DNA of 64,000 nucleotides from Rhipicephalus microplus (GCF_043290135.1 NC_134707.1:73164508-73228507), one strand, 5' to 3'. Positions 44,004 to 54,586 are shown, counted from the first letter of the stretch. Program-made: numbers and translations. The notes: generated by a model from the letters alone, not told the origin.

Positions 44004-44584
44004 CTGCACAATAAAATACGCATCACTTAGCCCTGTGCTAGTTACATTAGTTATATCAAAAGAAAGCAATACAAGCCCTACTTCTTTTGAGATTATATGA
44101 CAGGGCAAGAGTGAAAGCCACCACTGGCTTGACAGGAGTACCTGCCCCATGATTCTGGCACAGAAAGGGACATGCAAAATACACAGCTGCTCGATTGGTC
44201 ATAGTGTGGATAATACTGTTCAATACTAGACACTGTGGTTTTCGTAAAATTCAGTACTAAGAAGTACACCAGAAGCCCCTTTGCGGATAACATGTAGCTA
44301 GGGATTTACAAATTAAGACAATTATTGTTGTCTTTACTAACCAATTAGGAACGATTTAATAATGATCTTTTAGGTGACTCCAGCAAACAATGATGTTCCT
44401 ATTGAAAAAGTTCGAGTTGGTCGTGTTTCTAAACAGTTCCGTTTGGAAAAATTCTTCAAGCATGTCAGTGCTCTGAGTGGTTAGCATGATTACGTATGTG
44501 ACACGCTGAGCGTTGACACCATGTCTTCCCCAATGTTACAACCTGCCAATGCTTCTGATCTTCAGCTGGTGGCAAAAAGGTAAC

Positions 44585-44780
44585 CAGTTTTTTTGCGTGT
44601 TTTTCATCACTGGCTCCATGTCGGGCTTCTGCTTCAGTCGCAATCTTGGTTCCACTACTGCCACTTCCTCAATCAGTCCCTTTCTCCAAAAATTTTTCAT
44701 CTTTGGCTATGTTTCTGACTCGTCAGGTCAAACGCCACTCACCACTGCAGCGGCACATTGGGGAAGAGCCTTGCATCAGT
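44585..44780 (-). pseudogene. Decayed duplicate of the ISG12-like last exon
   Basis: Lies in the intron between the two ISG12-like exons. The plus-strand text (cactggctccatg, ttctgcttcagtc, cactactgccact, cagtccctttctccaaa) follows the acidic-tail region of 43640-43800 block by block. Stops and gaps occur on the minus strand, so it is a dead partial exon duplicate. Confidence 0.6.
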
Positions 44781-45797
44781 GCTCACTGTCTTGCATGCGT
44801 AATCACGAAACCCACAATCAAGTTTTGCGGCAAGATATCCCTGAGGTCCGATATGCTAGTGGAGTTTGAAGAAAATAAAAAAAGTGTACCCTTGGCGCGG
44901 CTTTGCAAAAAAAGAATGAGGAGTACTCGTATCGAGCATGGTGTGCCTTCAGAAAATTTATCATATTCCTTCGGGCCTGGATTATGATGAACTGTCGACA
45001 AATGTGTCCAATTCACATAACATAAGTCCAAGGCACTCAATATTACATTCAAAGATAAAAACGAAGGAATATATATGCTGTTTTTTAGAGTTTCAGCAAT
45101 TTATTGAAAATAGCATGTACTTAAATAATCAACCATTCTGCTGTCAAGCATGTTTCATTTTGACATAAAATTGAAGTATTGAATACAAGTATGCCGACAA
45201 TAGGTTTTGGCTGCAATTTTATGCTCCCACAAATGTGAATGATTGCTGTCATACGCCGTACACTGAGGTAAAGTCAAGACATAGTCACCATGAAGAAGGT
45301 TCAGTTTATCTACTGAGCATTATATGTTGCTCCCTTTTGCGACGAGTTGAGGCAACTAGCATGAACAAGTTGAGTGCACACATAACAAGTGTCGATGAAG
45401 GTGATGTGCAATAGTAGTGAGCTAAACGAAGTTTAAAAACAAATATAACTACAAAGACGAATCAGTTCAGCGAAATGTCAAGGTACACGGGGTTGGGGGC
45501 GCAATATTTATCAATCCACGCTCCCTTAGGAATACGTGGGATAGTGGATAGCCAGTAGTTCAGGACAGCCAGCACACACAAGCGGTATGTACAATTGAGT
45601 ACAAAACTTTGGAGATGGTTAATCTATAAAGAAGCTTCATCAATGGCTACGAATCGACTATATAATGGAGAAGTGAACAATCAACCATTAGCCTATCTGA
45701 AAATTCCCGCGACTGTCTTTTGGCAGAGTGACATAGATAGTTGTGTCACACTAGTGCTTCTATGTTTAAACAGAGATGAAAAGCTCGTCATGCCTAC
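44781..45797 (-). other. Intron of the ISG12-like gene
   Basis: AT-rich intron sequence without recognised elements. Confidence 0.45.
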
Positions 45798-45846
45798 CTA
45801 GAGCTACTCCAGCCACAATGCCTGCTTTCTTGAGCTTCTCCTTGAT
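45798..45846 (-). CDS. ISG12/IFI6-like gene, upstream exon
   Basis: A 49-nt exon with acceptor ttgattacag and donor ctag|gtaggc, phase 0 in and 1 out. It encodes IKEKLKKAGIVAGVAL and joins the next exon in frame to give GVALVAGAAAFASAP, the start of the ISG12 hydrophobic region. Its short length and phase match make it convincing. The first exon with the start codon was not found. It would lie above 45850, in or beyond the repeat-filled region. Confidence 0.7.
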
Positions 45847-45904
45847 CTGTAATCAAGCAGTAAAAAAGTCAATTAGAATTTCAACAAGAAACACACACTG
45901 AAGG

Positions 45905-46200
45905 GGTCATGAACTTTTTATTAAACAATAGTTTTTTTTAATAGAAAAGAGTTTTTTTATTCAGTATGATACAGTGCAAGTAAAAAGCTGATATAATACA
46001 GAAGGAGGTCCCAAAGTATAAACTGTCAGGGGGACCTCCTGTGAATTTATGTATAAAAATATAGAACAAAGATTGGCAACTAAGAAAAAAACAGCAAGCG
46101 AATAAAACGAAATGAACGTAATGAATATTATTATTGAAACTTATGATAGTTCAAAATATTTACATGTAAGTGATAAAACAGGAGATAACTAATTCGATTA
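45905..46200 (-). mobile_element. Probable LINE 3' UTR fragment
   Basis: On the minus strand a hairpin (aggaggtccc at about 46003-46012 with gggacctcct at about 46031-46040) precedes tactgaataaaaa and an A-rich end at about 45930. A stem-loop before a poly(A)-like tail is typical of CR1-type LINE 3' ends. No coding part is present, so the class is tentative. Confidence 0.4.
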
Positions 46201-46219
46201 AAATTGAATGAACTAAGTG

Positions 46220-46530
46220 TCGCACGACCCGTCGTCTTGCGTTCTACGCCTTATCACCTGCGAGACGAGTGCGCATGGTGAGTGCACTTCGTTTTTTCAG
46301 AAAACTGCTAGATAGAGCTCATGTTTTACGTGTCAAGAGACTTGATGCGCTCGTTCGCCTCCGCTGCACGCTTGAGACACTCTAATGCAGTGCCTTCAGA
46401 ATACGATTCACCAATTTTCTTGCGCAGAGCATCAAATAAACGTTTTTTTCACTCTCTCCAGACGCAAGAATAACGTCTTTCGACGACATTTGCAGTGTAA
46501 CAGACAGATGCGGGGCCAATTTGTTATGTT
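46220..46530 (+). repeat. Dispersed repeat family B, copy 2
   Basis: This matches 5250-5560 in the same orientation (gatgcgctcgttcgcctccgc, caccaattttcttgcgcaga, catcaaataaacg, cactctctccagacgcaag). Confidence 0.6.
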
Positions 46531-46707
46531 GTGATCCTCCCTCTTTTCTTGACTGTACAAGTTCTGTCGTGATTCCATAAAAAATAAGCCGTTGGCAGTT
46601 CGGTCTCGTGTTGCCCCTTCTCATCCTTTCTTCATTGCTTTTCTTTTATTGTTGAAGGAAAAAAATTCACACTAAGTACAACCAATTGGCACCTATTCGT
46701 TTGTTCT

Positions 46708-46954
46708 GCTGATTGATTGATTTGTGGGGTTCAACGTCCCAAAACCACCATATGATTATGAGAGACGCTGTAGTGGAGGGCTCCGGAAATTTCGACCACC
46801 TTGGTTTCTTTAACGTGCACCCAAATGTGAGTACACGGGCTTACACCATTTCCGCCTCCATCGGAAATGCAGCCGCCACAGCCGGGATTTGATCCCGCGA
46901 CCTGCGGGTCAGCAGCCGAGTACCTTAGCTACTAGACCACCGTGGCGGGGCACG
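46708..46954 (-). mobile_element. Ruka-type SINE, full length
   Basis: Reverse copy from tail (gattgattgatttgtgggg) to head (accgtggcggggc). The B box (gatcccgcgacc region) and A box (tagctactagacca) are present. A perfect 12-bp target duplication, ttcgtttgttct, lies at 46696-46707 and 46955-46966. Confidence 0.9.
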
Positions 46955-46966
46955 TTCGTTTGTTCT

Positions 46967-47593
46967 ACTAGAGATTGTAATCAAGTTCTCTGCATTTCAG
47001 TCGGCAGAGTTGCAAAAGTGCATGCTTGCCATACAAAGCCTTGATTATTTCGTGTCATGAAGCGATGTCATTAACAAATATGACGCAATTGTACGTGTGC
47101 TGACAAAAGAGTCATTTAATTATTGCATTAGTCAGCAACTTTGAAAATACCATGGCAACTAGTTTGCCAGTGGAAAGTGTTATATTGCCATTCATCGGTG
47201 ACGCACGATACTACTGATGTGTGTGGCACCATCACTTCGCACTCCAGCAAAGTTTCAGAATCAGAATGGCTAATTATCCACTAACACCTTTGTCAGTGAG
47301 CAAAGCGGCTAAAAAACAGGGTTTGAAGACATGTGCAAAAACGTAATCAATCATAGTGTTTAGCCATAACTGTGCTAGAAATGACACCTAAGCACCTAAG
47401 GGAGCCTTTGACATGCAGTGTCTGTCCTTTGATGAGAAAAAACAATTAGTAGGTGTTGTGAACACTTGCGAGCTCCCACTGCTTTTTTCTTTGCTGCATT
47501 TCGCTATGCTAGGACAAGTTCCTCCGCTGATTGCGGGCGCGCCATCACACAATAACCTGTTCAAACGATTGAGTGAATGTTTGCAGCGAGCTA
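46967..47593. other. No recognisable gene
   Basis: Short frames only. The plus frame at 47413-47601 has no motif. Confidence 0.4.
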
Positions 47594-47850
47594 CACAGTA
47601 AAAAATTTTTACACCCAGAAGGGTGCAAATGAGCTTGTCCCGTGGACGACACCCTAAGGGTGTTAATTCAGCACCTTCCAAAAAGGGTGCTTTACCATGC
47701 ACCCTTAGAATAGGGTGTACATGTAAAAAAACTGTAGGGTGTTAAAAAAACACCCTTAAGGAAGGGTGCCTTCGATGTACATCACTTTTTTAGCACCCTC
47801 TGAGGAGGGTGCGAGAAGGGTGCACAAGGGTGTTGAGTGCCCATGGCAGG
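47594..47850 (+). mobile_element. Non-autonomous DNA element, CACAGTAAAA end
   Basis: Begins cacagtaaaaaatttttacaccc and is built from many gggtg/caccc words in both orientations, giving overlapping hairpins. A related fragment in reverse orientation is at 58452-58651. A CAC-terminal repeat is suggestive of CACTA/Chapaev-type elements. The right end of this copy could not be fixed. Confidence 0.5.
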
Positions 47851-48231
47851 GGTGGCGAATACTGCCACCAATAGATATCAGCATGCACTGATTAAACACT
47901 ACTTGAAGAAAGTGGTCCTGATTATCGATGGTGCGCCACCTGTCGAGCTCCATTCATTGCGTGTGGGCAAAAATATAAACGCGTACAATCGTGTATGAAC
48001 TTGTGCTGGATCTATATATACTTCAGTGTATATGCATAATGCGCGTTACAGAAAATGAAGCCTTGCTGCCGTTGCATATGGCGTTTATTTAATAGGCAAA
48101 TAAAACATAAAGTTTTCTTCTCCCACACAACTTTTTTACCAGATATACGTTCATGTATACGTACACTACACATGCAACACCTCAAATGTTTATTATATTT
48201 TTTCAGTTTCACTTTATTGACAATTCTTTGC
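47851..48231. other. No recognisable gene
   Basis: AT-rich sequence leading into the tandem repeat at 48232. Nothing else seen. Confidence 0.4.
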
Positions 48232-48632
48232 AACATACAATTACACTGGTTTCAGTTTAGTATACTGCTTCAAGTACATATAGACTACAAATGAAATACA
48301 CGCTAATATATTCCTATAATTCTTTCAAGTATCTACAATCTCAGTGGTTTCCAGTTTAATACTCCTTCGTGTACACAATCAATTAATAGGAATGAAATAC
48401 AGGCAAATATATACTTATGATTCTTTCAAATATATACAATCACCATGATTTCACTATATACGCCTTCATGTACACAATCGTTCCCAAGAAGTGATGCACA
48501 CAAAAATATATATGGATAGTGTTTTCAAAGGTATACAATCACAGTGGTTTAAGCTTTGTATTCCTGGATGTATAACAATTGGTTATGAGAAATGATGTAC
48601 ATGCAAACATATACGGGTTTTCGCACATATAA
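48232..48632 (+). repeat. Four-copy diverged tandem repeat, ~100-bp unit
   Basis: Units start near 48232, 48332, 48432 and 48532. Each has tacaatcacagtggttt-like sequence, then a catgtacacaat-like block, then aatgatatacag-like and caaatatata-like blocks, then ctttcaa. Divergence between units is high, so the array is old. AT-rich. Confidence 0.65.
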
Positions 48633-49013
48633 CTTTAGCGAATACTTAAGAAACCAATACAATGGTCAGAAACACAATATGCTAAAAACAAACACAAAAC
48701 TGAGTCAGGACACAGAAAAAACAAAAGAGGTAATGCATAATTATGGCTAAAGACACAGCTGGGTCACTTTATGCCAAATGTCCCAGCCATTTTGGCAACC
48801 ATCTCAAATGTATTAGAAAAACACGTGCTGCATTGAAAATAGTGAACTTCTGAAATATTTAGGAGAGGAAAAATATTTGGTCACGTGGCTGCCTTCTGAA
48901 CTTTCTGGAATGCCGTCTAGGTGTTGTATGTGAAAAATTGTATTTTAAAAGCACCGCTCCTTCTTTCCATACGAAACTCGGTCTACGTGTTACGTAACCA
49001 GAGCTTAATTTGG

Positions 49014-49788
49014 GAGAGTTGGTTCATCGTGGTTGTGTGCTAGTCACAGCGCGACAACTTTAGGAAGAGACAGAAAGGACAGGAAAGAGCACAGACTGTC
49101 AACTGAATTTAATGAATGTGCTACGAGCGCTTTTATACGGAGTACAAGAACCGTGTTCATGCGCGACGACACGTGTGAGCACTACAAAATAATTTTAACT
49201 GTGAAAAGAAGACTCCCTCTCGGAAAGGATAAGTGAACGTGTAGTGATGCACTGATCATTGGTTTACTTGATAAAAAATACTTCTACAAACGTTAAATTG
49301 GCATTAAGTAAACCTATTCTCGTGACGAATGGGGCAAGATTGACTATTCCTGTTGCTGTTTAGTACACACACTTTTGAAAGCATGCAAGGGGTGGAAAAC
49401 AACACGCTAATATCATATCTGCTGGCTATTTTTCTAGTTGTGAGACACGTGATGTGGTATAACATGCAAAGGTTTTGGTCATTGTTTTTTGTTGGTCCTG
49501 TCTTCTTTAACTTTACTTTCTGCAGGGCGGTTTTGCAAACGGGTGTGAAGATTCTGTTAGGATACCCAGCATCTTTTAGTCTTTTAATCTGGTTTTTAAG
49601 CCTGACCTCACCCTTGTGCTAACATGACTTCTGAAGGGTGGCCTGAATACATGTGGTATCAATTCCTATTTCTATTATTTTGAATGCCCACTATCAAAAG
49701 GCAGAACATTCTTAGCACTCCTGGGCTGATAGCACCAGCCAATACCCCAACAGCATCATCACACTTGTTTGCGAAACCCTCCTGCAGA
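49014..49788 (-). pseudogene. Old Penelope-like element, left inverted copy
   Basis: On the minus strand KDAGYPNRIFTPVC and ALQKVKLKKTG match the RT-linker region of the young element (KAGYPNSFLLTA there). The terminal sequence (agagacagaaaggacaggaaagagc) is at the outer end. The GIY-YIG part is deleted here. It pairs in inverted orientation with 53111-53802. Confidence 0.65.
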
Positions 49789-49963
49789 ATAATTGAAGTT
49801 TTTGCGCACACACACAAGGACACAGAAGAAGGGAACACAAGGACCAGCGCAGACTAACAACTGATTTTTATTCAGTAAGAAAACAGAATATATACGCTTA
49901 CTTGCACCCCATGATCACCGCGCATGAGCAAAAACGGCATCGTACAATCTTAAAAACCAAATA

Positions 49964-51664
49964 TCACATGTTGTTCAGCAATTCAATTTCTTTTTCACTA
50001 AGCGATATCGACGGATGGCTGACGCACATATCTTTAAGTCTAGAGATGTGCCACGCTTCTACTATTTCTCTTGTTGTCTGATTTGGGTGTACATACACCA
50101 CCTCAGTTTGATCAAACAACGGCTTACATGCACTAAAAGAACAACGCGCACAGTGCAGTGCTAAATGTGTTTCCGGCCTCCCTTTCAAGTTGGTCATGTG
50201 CTCCTTCAATCTCACATTTAAGCATCGGCCAGTCTGACCGACATAAAAGTTCCCACAACTGAAGGGGGTCTTATAAACTACCTTTCTTTTGCACTCAACC
50301 ACCTGATGACCTGCACGCTTGGAACAATTGCCTCCGATATCCCTCGTCCTTTCCTCGTACAGATTATTTACAGCCGGACACACGCCCCCTAGTTTGTTCT
50401 TTGCCGAGAATACAACTTTGACACCATATTTAGCTGCCACCTTCTTAAGTTTATGGGAGAAACCATGCTCGTAGGGGATTACCGAAATTTTCTTTGTATC
50501 TTGGCTTCTTTCCTCTTTCTCCCCGGATTTCATTTTCTTCATTAATCTTTCGCTTGCAGTTAGAAGAAACGAGTTAGGGTATCCTGCCTTTTCCAGCTTT
50601 ACCTTCTGTTCAAGGAAAGATTCTTTTAACTTGTGCTTACATGTTTTTGTAAGAGCTGAATTGAAACACCCCATTGCTATACCGTTTTTTACTATCCTTG
50701 AATGGGAGGAAGCGTACTGCAACAGGGGCTTCTCTGTTCTAGGCGAATACTTCCAACACACATGGTTCTTTTCAAAAACAAGCTTCATATCTAGGAACTG
50801 TAAACAGTTTTCGGTGGGTTGTTCAGATGTAAAAACTAGGCCTTTGCCTCTCCGTCTGAAAGTCTCCATTACACTTGTGGTGACAGCATCCCAGTCTGTG
50901 TCTACACCCAAAATCAAATAATCATCAACATATCTGAATATTTTTAAGGACTTGCCACCCAAATCAGAATCAACCAGTCTGTCAACTTTGCTCAAAAAAA
51001 TTGTACTCAGTACAGGGGCTACCTTGGATCCAATACACACTCCATTCTTTTGACGGAACAGTCTATCTTGAAATAGTACAACCGTGCTGTCCAAGTACAT
51101 GCAAAGTAATTCAAGAAACGTTTCTAGTGACATTCCACTGCGATTACGGAAGGCCACTTCATCATTGTCCCGTTCAATGCACTCTTTCACAGAATCTAGC
51201 AGAGCATCCTGCGGCAAAGAGTAGTATAAATCTTGAATATCAACACTAAAACCCTTGTAGCTGCCTTCTTTAACTCCCGATAAATACGATATCACCTCCT
51301 CAGAATTCTTGACGACAAACGGGTCCTTAGGAGACAAGGACGCTAGTAATTTTTGAAGAAACCCAGATACAATGAATTGCCACGAATTGTGTTCCGATAC
51401 TATTGCTCTGAACGGAACCCCTAGTTTATGCGTCTTTGCCGCAAAGAACACTTCCAAAGTATGACCCTTTTCCTTTTTTACTAGCGACGACAAACTATCC
51501 AACTTATACTTCTTCAGCAACCCCACAGCACGTTTCTTGAGTTCCTGCGGTTTTATTTTTACTTCCTCGAAACATTTGTGCATAACATCCGAAGCCTTAC
51601 TAGAATACATGTTATCCGGTAAAACAACAAGGTGACTTTCCTTGTCTGACTTCACTACCCTCAA
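49964..51664 (-). CDS. Penelope-like RT and GIY-YIG endonuclease
   Basis: An open frame of 566 codons down to the stop at 49964. The first in-frame ATG is near DNMYSSKASD. The frame stays open further upstream (RRQRPIVGQLARYLYSKEL), so the N terminus is cut off at the inverted junction and the protein is shorter than usual. RT motifs: FSVDIQDLYYSLP (about 138-150, motif A), NGVCIGSKVAPVLSTIF (motif B), FRYVDDYLILG (YVDD at 245-248). The C terminus has CGNFYVGQTGRCLNVRLKEH (about 470-489), the GIY-YIG nuclease signature. The RT family is related to telomerase RT, and the nuclease nicks the target. No internal stop is visible, so it is probably recent. Confidence 0.9.
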   Translation of the reverse strand: MRVVKSDKESHLVVLPDNMYSSKASDVMHKCFEEVKIKPQELKKRAVGLLKKYKLDSLSSLVKKEKGHTLEVFFAAKTHKLGVPFRAIVSEHNSWQFIVSGFLQKLLASLSPKDPFVVKNSEEVISYLSGVKEGSYKGFSVDIQDLYYSLPQDALLDSVKECIERDNDEVAFRNRSGMSLETFLELLCMYLDSTVVLFQDRLFRQKNGVCIGSKVAPVLSTIFLSKVDRLVDSDLGGKSLKIFRYVDDYLILGVDTDWDAVTTSVMETFRRRGKGLVFTSEQPTENCLQFLDMKLVFEKNHVCWKYSPRTEKPLLQYASSHSRIVKNGIAMGCFNSALTKTCKHKLKESFLEQKVKLEKAGYPNSFLLTASERLMKKMKSGEKEERSQDTKKISVIPYEHGFSHKLKKVAAKYGVKVVFSAKNKLGGVCPAVNNLYEERTRDIGGNCSKRAGHQVVECKRKVVYKTPFSCGNFYVGQTGRCLNVRLKEHMTNLKGRPETHLALHCARCSFSACKPLFDQTEVVYVHPNQTTREIVEAWHISRLKDMCVSHPSISLSEKEIELLNNM

Positions 51665-51780
51665 TTCCTTAGAATACAGATAGCGAGCAAGCTGTCCTAC
51701 AATAGGACGTTGTCTTCGGTTGATCCTTACATTCGCAACTACTTCTACACATTCTCTAATGCACGGTTGTACTCACGGTC

Positions 51781-52935
51781 ATGTACGGTTGTAATGCACG
51801 GTTGTTGGACAGCACGGTTGTACTATTTCAAGATAGACTGTTCCGTCAAAAGAATGGAGTGTGTATTGGATCCAAGGTAGCCCCTGTACTGAGTACAATT
51901 TTTTTGAGCAAAGTTGACAGACTGGTTGATTCTGATTTGGGTGGCAAGTCCTTAAAAATATTCAGATATGTTGATGATTATTTGATTTTGGGTGTAGACA
52001 CAGACTGGGATGCTGTCACCACAAGTGTAATGGAGACTTTCAGACGGAGAGGCAAAGGCCTAGTTTTTACATCTGAACAACCCACCGAAAACTGTTTACA
52101 GTTCCTAGATATGAAGCTTGTTTTTGAAAAGAACCATGTGTGTTGGAAGTATTCGCCTAGAACAGAGAAGCCCCTGTTGCAGTACGCTTCCTCCCATTCA
52201 AGGATAGTAAAAAACGGTATAGCAATGGGGTGTTTCAATTCAGCTCTTACAAAAACATGTAAGCACAAGTTAAAAGAATCTTTCCTTGAACAGAAGGTAA
52301 AGCTGGAAAAGGCAGGATACCCTAACTCGTTTCTTCTAACTGCAAGCGAAAGATTAATGAAGAAAATGAAATCCGGGGAGAAAGAGGAAAGAAGCCAAGA
52401 TACAAAGAAAATTTCGGTAATACCCTACGAGCATGGTTTCTCCCATAAACTTAAGAAGGTGGCAGCTAAATATGGTGTCAAAGTTGTATTCTCGGCAAAG
52501 AACAAACTAGGGGGCGTGTGTCCGGCTGTAAATAATCTGTACGAGGAAAGGACGAGGGATATCGGAGGCAATTGTTCCAAGCGTGCAGGTCATCAGGTGG
52601 TTGAGTGCAAAAGAAAGGTAGTTTATAAGACCCCCTTCAGTTGTGGGAACTTTTATGTCGGTCAGACTGGCCGATGCTTAAATGTGAGATTGAAGGAGCA
52701 CATGACCAACTTGAAAGGGAGGCCGGAAACACATTTAGCACTGCACTGTGCGCGTTGTTCTTTTAGTGCATGTAAGCCGTTGTTTGATCAAACTGAGGTG
52801 GTGTATGTACACCCAAATCAGACAACAAGAGAAATAGTAGAAGCGTGGCACATCTCTAGACTTAAAGATATGTGCGTCAGCCATCCGTCGATATCGCTTA
52901 GTGAAAAAGAAATTGAATTGCTGAACAACATGTGA
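51781..52935 (+). CDS. Penelope-like RT-endonuclease, inverted partial copy
   Basis: An open frame of 384 codons. From the residue after RLLD onward it is identical to the C-terminal 376 residues of the minus-strand copy. It keeps the RT motif B, YVDD and the whole GIY-YIG domain but lacks RT motif A and the N terminus. The first seven or so residues come from the junction. It is probably not a complete enzyme. Confidence 0.85.
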   Translation: MYGCNARLLDSTVVLFQDRLFRQKNGVCIGSKVAPVLSTIFLSKVDRLVDSDLGGKSLKIFRYVDDYLILGVDTDWDAVTTSVMETFRRRGKGLVFTSEQPTENCLQFLDMKLVFEKNHVCWKYSPRTEKPLLQYASSHSRIVKNGIAMGCFNSALTKTCKHKLKESFLEQKVKLEKAGYPNSFLLTASERLMKKMKSGEKEERSQDTKKISVIPYEHGFSHKLKKVAAKYGVKVVFSAKNKLGGVCPAVNNLYEERTRDIGGNCSKRAGHQVVECKRKVVYKTPFSCGNFYVGQTGRCLNVRLKEHMTNLKGRPETHLALHCARCSFSACKPLFDQTEVVYVHPNQTTREIVEAWHISRLKDMCVSHPSISLSEKEIELLNNM

Positions 52936-53110
52936 TATTTGGTTTTTAAGATTGTACGATGCCGTTTTTGCTCATGCGCGGTGATCATGGGGTGCAAGTA
53001 AGCGTATATATTCTGTTTTCTTACTGAATAAAAATCAGTTGTTAGTCTGCGCTGGTCCTTGTGTTCCCTTCTTCTGTGTCCTTGTGTGTGTGCGCAAAAA
53101 CTTCAATTAT

Positions 53111-53802
53111 GCAGCAGTACCAACTAGCCCGTCTTTCCGTACTCCTGCAGAAATTAAAGGTAAAGGAAACAGGACCAAAAGAAAAAGAGAATGACCAATC
53201 ATCTTTGCATGTCACATGATACTACGTACATAAGGTGTCTCACAATTTTAGGAAAAGAGCCAGCATATATGACATTGTTGTTTTCCACCCCTTGCAAGCT
53301 TTCAAAAGTGCATGTACTTAGAGCAACAGGAATAGTCAATCTTGCACCATTCGTCACTAGAATAGGTTTATTGAATGCCAATCTAATGTGTATGAGATAC
53401 CGCTAACACGTGGAAAAGTAAACATAGGACAAACTGGGCAATGCTTCAATGATCAAGCAAGACAGCATGCTTCAAATGTTAAGAAGGGCTATAGTCTCAT
53501 GGCCGGACACCGTAAAGAATGTAAGTGTAGTCCTAGGTTTCATGAAACACGGTTTTTGAAAAAAAAAGCAAGCAGAAAAATGAGAGATTTTAGAACTCTT
53601 TATCAGGAAGGCCAAGGATCAATGCATCAGTACACCTTCACTTATCTTTTCCGAAAAAGAGTATTCTTTTCTCGGTTAAAATTATTTTGTCATGGTCACA
53701 CATGTGTTGTTGCAGATGAGCCCTGGTCTTGTGCTCAGTATAAAAACGCTCGTAGCACCTTCAATAAAATTCAGTTGACAGCGCTCTTTCCTGTCCTTTT
53801 TG
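53111..53802 (+). pseudogene. Old Penelope-like element, right inverted copy
   Basis: Plus-strand frames: VLLQKLKVKETGPK (RT-GIY linker), then YEIPLTRGKVNIGQTGQCF, a GIY-YIG motif with Tyr replaced by Asn in the second half, and HASNVKKGYSLMAGH. The end has tgacagcgctctttcctgtcc, the reverse of the left copy's end. Stops interrupt it. It is more diverged than the young element and belongs to another Penelope lineage. Confidence 0.7.
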
Positions 53803-54586
53803 CGATAAGATTTTTATTACAGAAAAGAATTTCATTTTCTTACAGTTTAGGTATAATGATGAGTTTTCATTGTATCACAACATGGAGCAAATTGCATCTC
53901 AATACGGACAAAAATCACGATTTTGTGAAATTCGTGATATTTTATCGTATATTTCAGCAGCTTGAGAGGTCTAAAGATATTTTTTCCTCAAAATATACCT
54001 TCTGTGGAGTAAGTATTCACTGCTCAGATATTCATACAAAGTGCAATATTGCAATAAAAAATGCAAACATAACACATTTTGGCTTTATTCTTGGGAGCGA
54101 ATGTGGCAAAAAAATTGCACTATTATTATTGAGCTTGATACCTTACAGAAGCACATTTACTTAACAGGTAGACCGAATTTGCTTTAGAAAAAATAAGCGG
54201 TAGTTTTAAAACAAAATTTTCCACAAACAGCACACAGGCGGCATTATGCCAGGAAGTTATAAGCCAGCCACATGAACAAAACTTTTTTTCTCGCTGAAGT
54301 ATTCTAGCAGTTTACTGTTTTCAACGCAGTAAGTCAGCACAGTTTTTTTTCAAATACAATTCAGATGGTCGCCAAAGTGGCTGGGACGTTTGGCATGGAA
54401 TGGTCCAGCTATATTTAGGCAAAATAACTTACACAAATAACAATATTTGTTCATCTACCATGACCACACTAGAAAAAGTTGTTCAGGCATTGTGACACTA
54501 AACTTTTCAGCGTCGTACTGCCTGAACAACTTCTTTGATAAACTCTAAACTCACGCCGAGAAAAAGCCGCTCAATCACGGTGGTTG

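Larger units (their letters stand above)
49789..53110. mobile_element. Young Penelope-like element with 1306-bp inverted arms
   Basis: The left arm (49789-51094) and right arm (51805-53110) are reverse complements of exactly equal length, with identical translations, around a 710-bp centre. Both outer ends carry aattgaagtttttgcgc and a cacacaca stretch. Penelope-like elements often integrate with partial inverted or tandem copies. The left copy is the longer one and carries the RT and endonuclease frame. The inner junction (51770-51804) contains repeated gcacggttgt words. Confidence 0.85.
48761..54406. mobile_element. Second copy of the 1.37-kb palindromic element, split by insertions
   Basis: The left end (48761, gggtcactttatgccaaa) and right end (54406, cgtttggcatggaatggtcc) are the same terminal repeats as in the element at 18849-20214. 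A 4-bp direct repeat, agct, flanks them (48757-48760 and 54407-54410). The left arm can be followed to about 49013 and the right arm from about 53803. The former centre is occupied by Penelope-like sequences. Two copies with 4-bp duplications of different sequence (aata, agct) support a DNA transposon with a 4-bp target. Confidence 0.75.

Noticed and set aside
49789..53110. Inverted arms as a sequencing or assembly foldback artefact
   Set aside because: Not excluded, but the flanking older Penelope arms are diverged from each other and the outer element has a target duplication. A real nested palindrome is the simpler reading; long reads would settle it.
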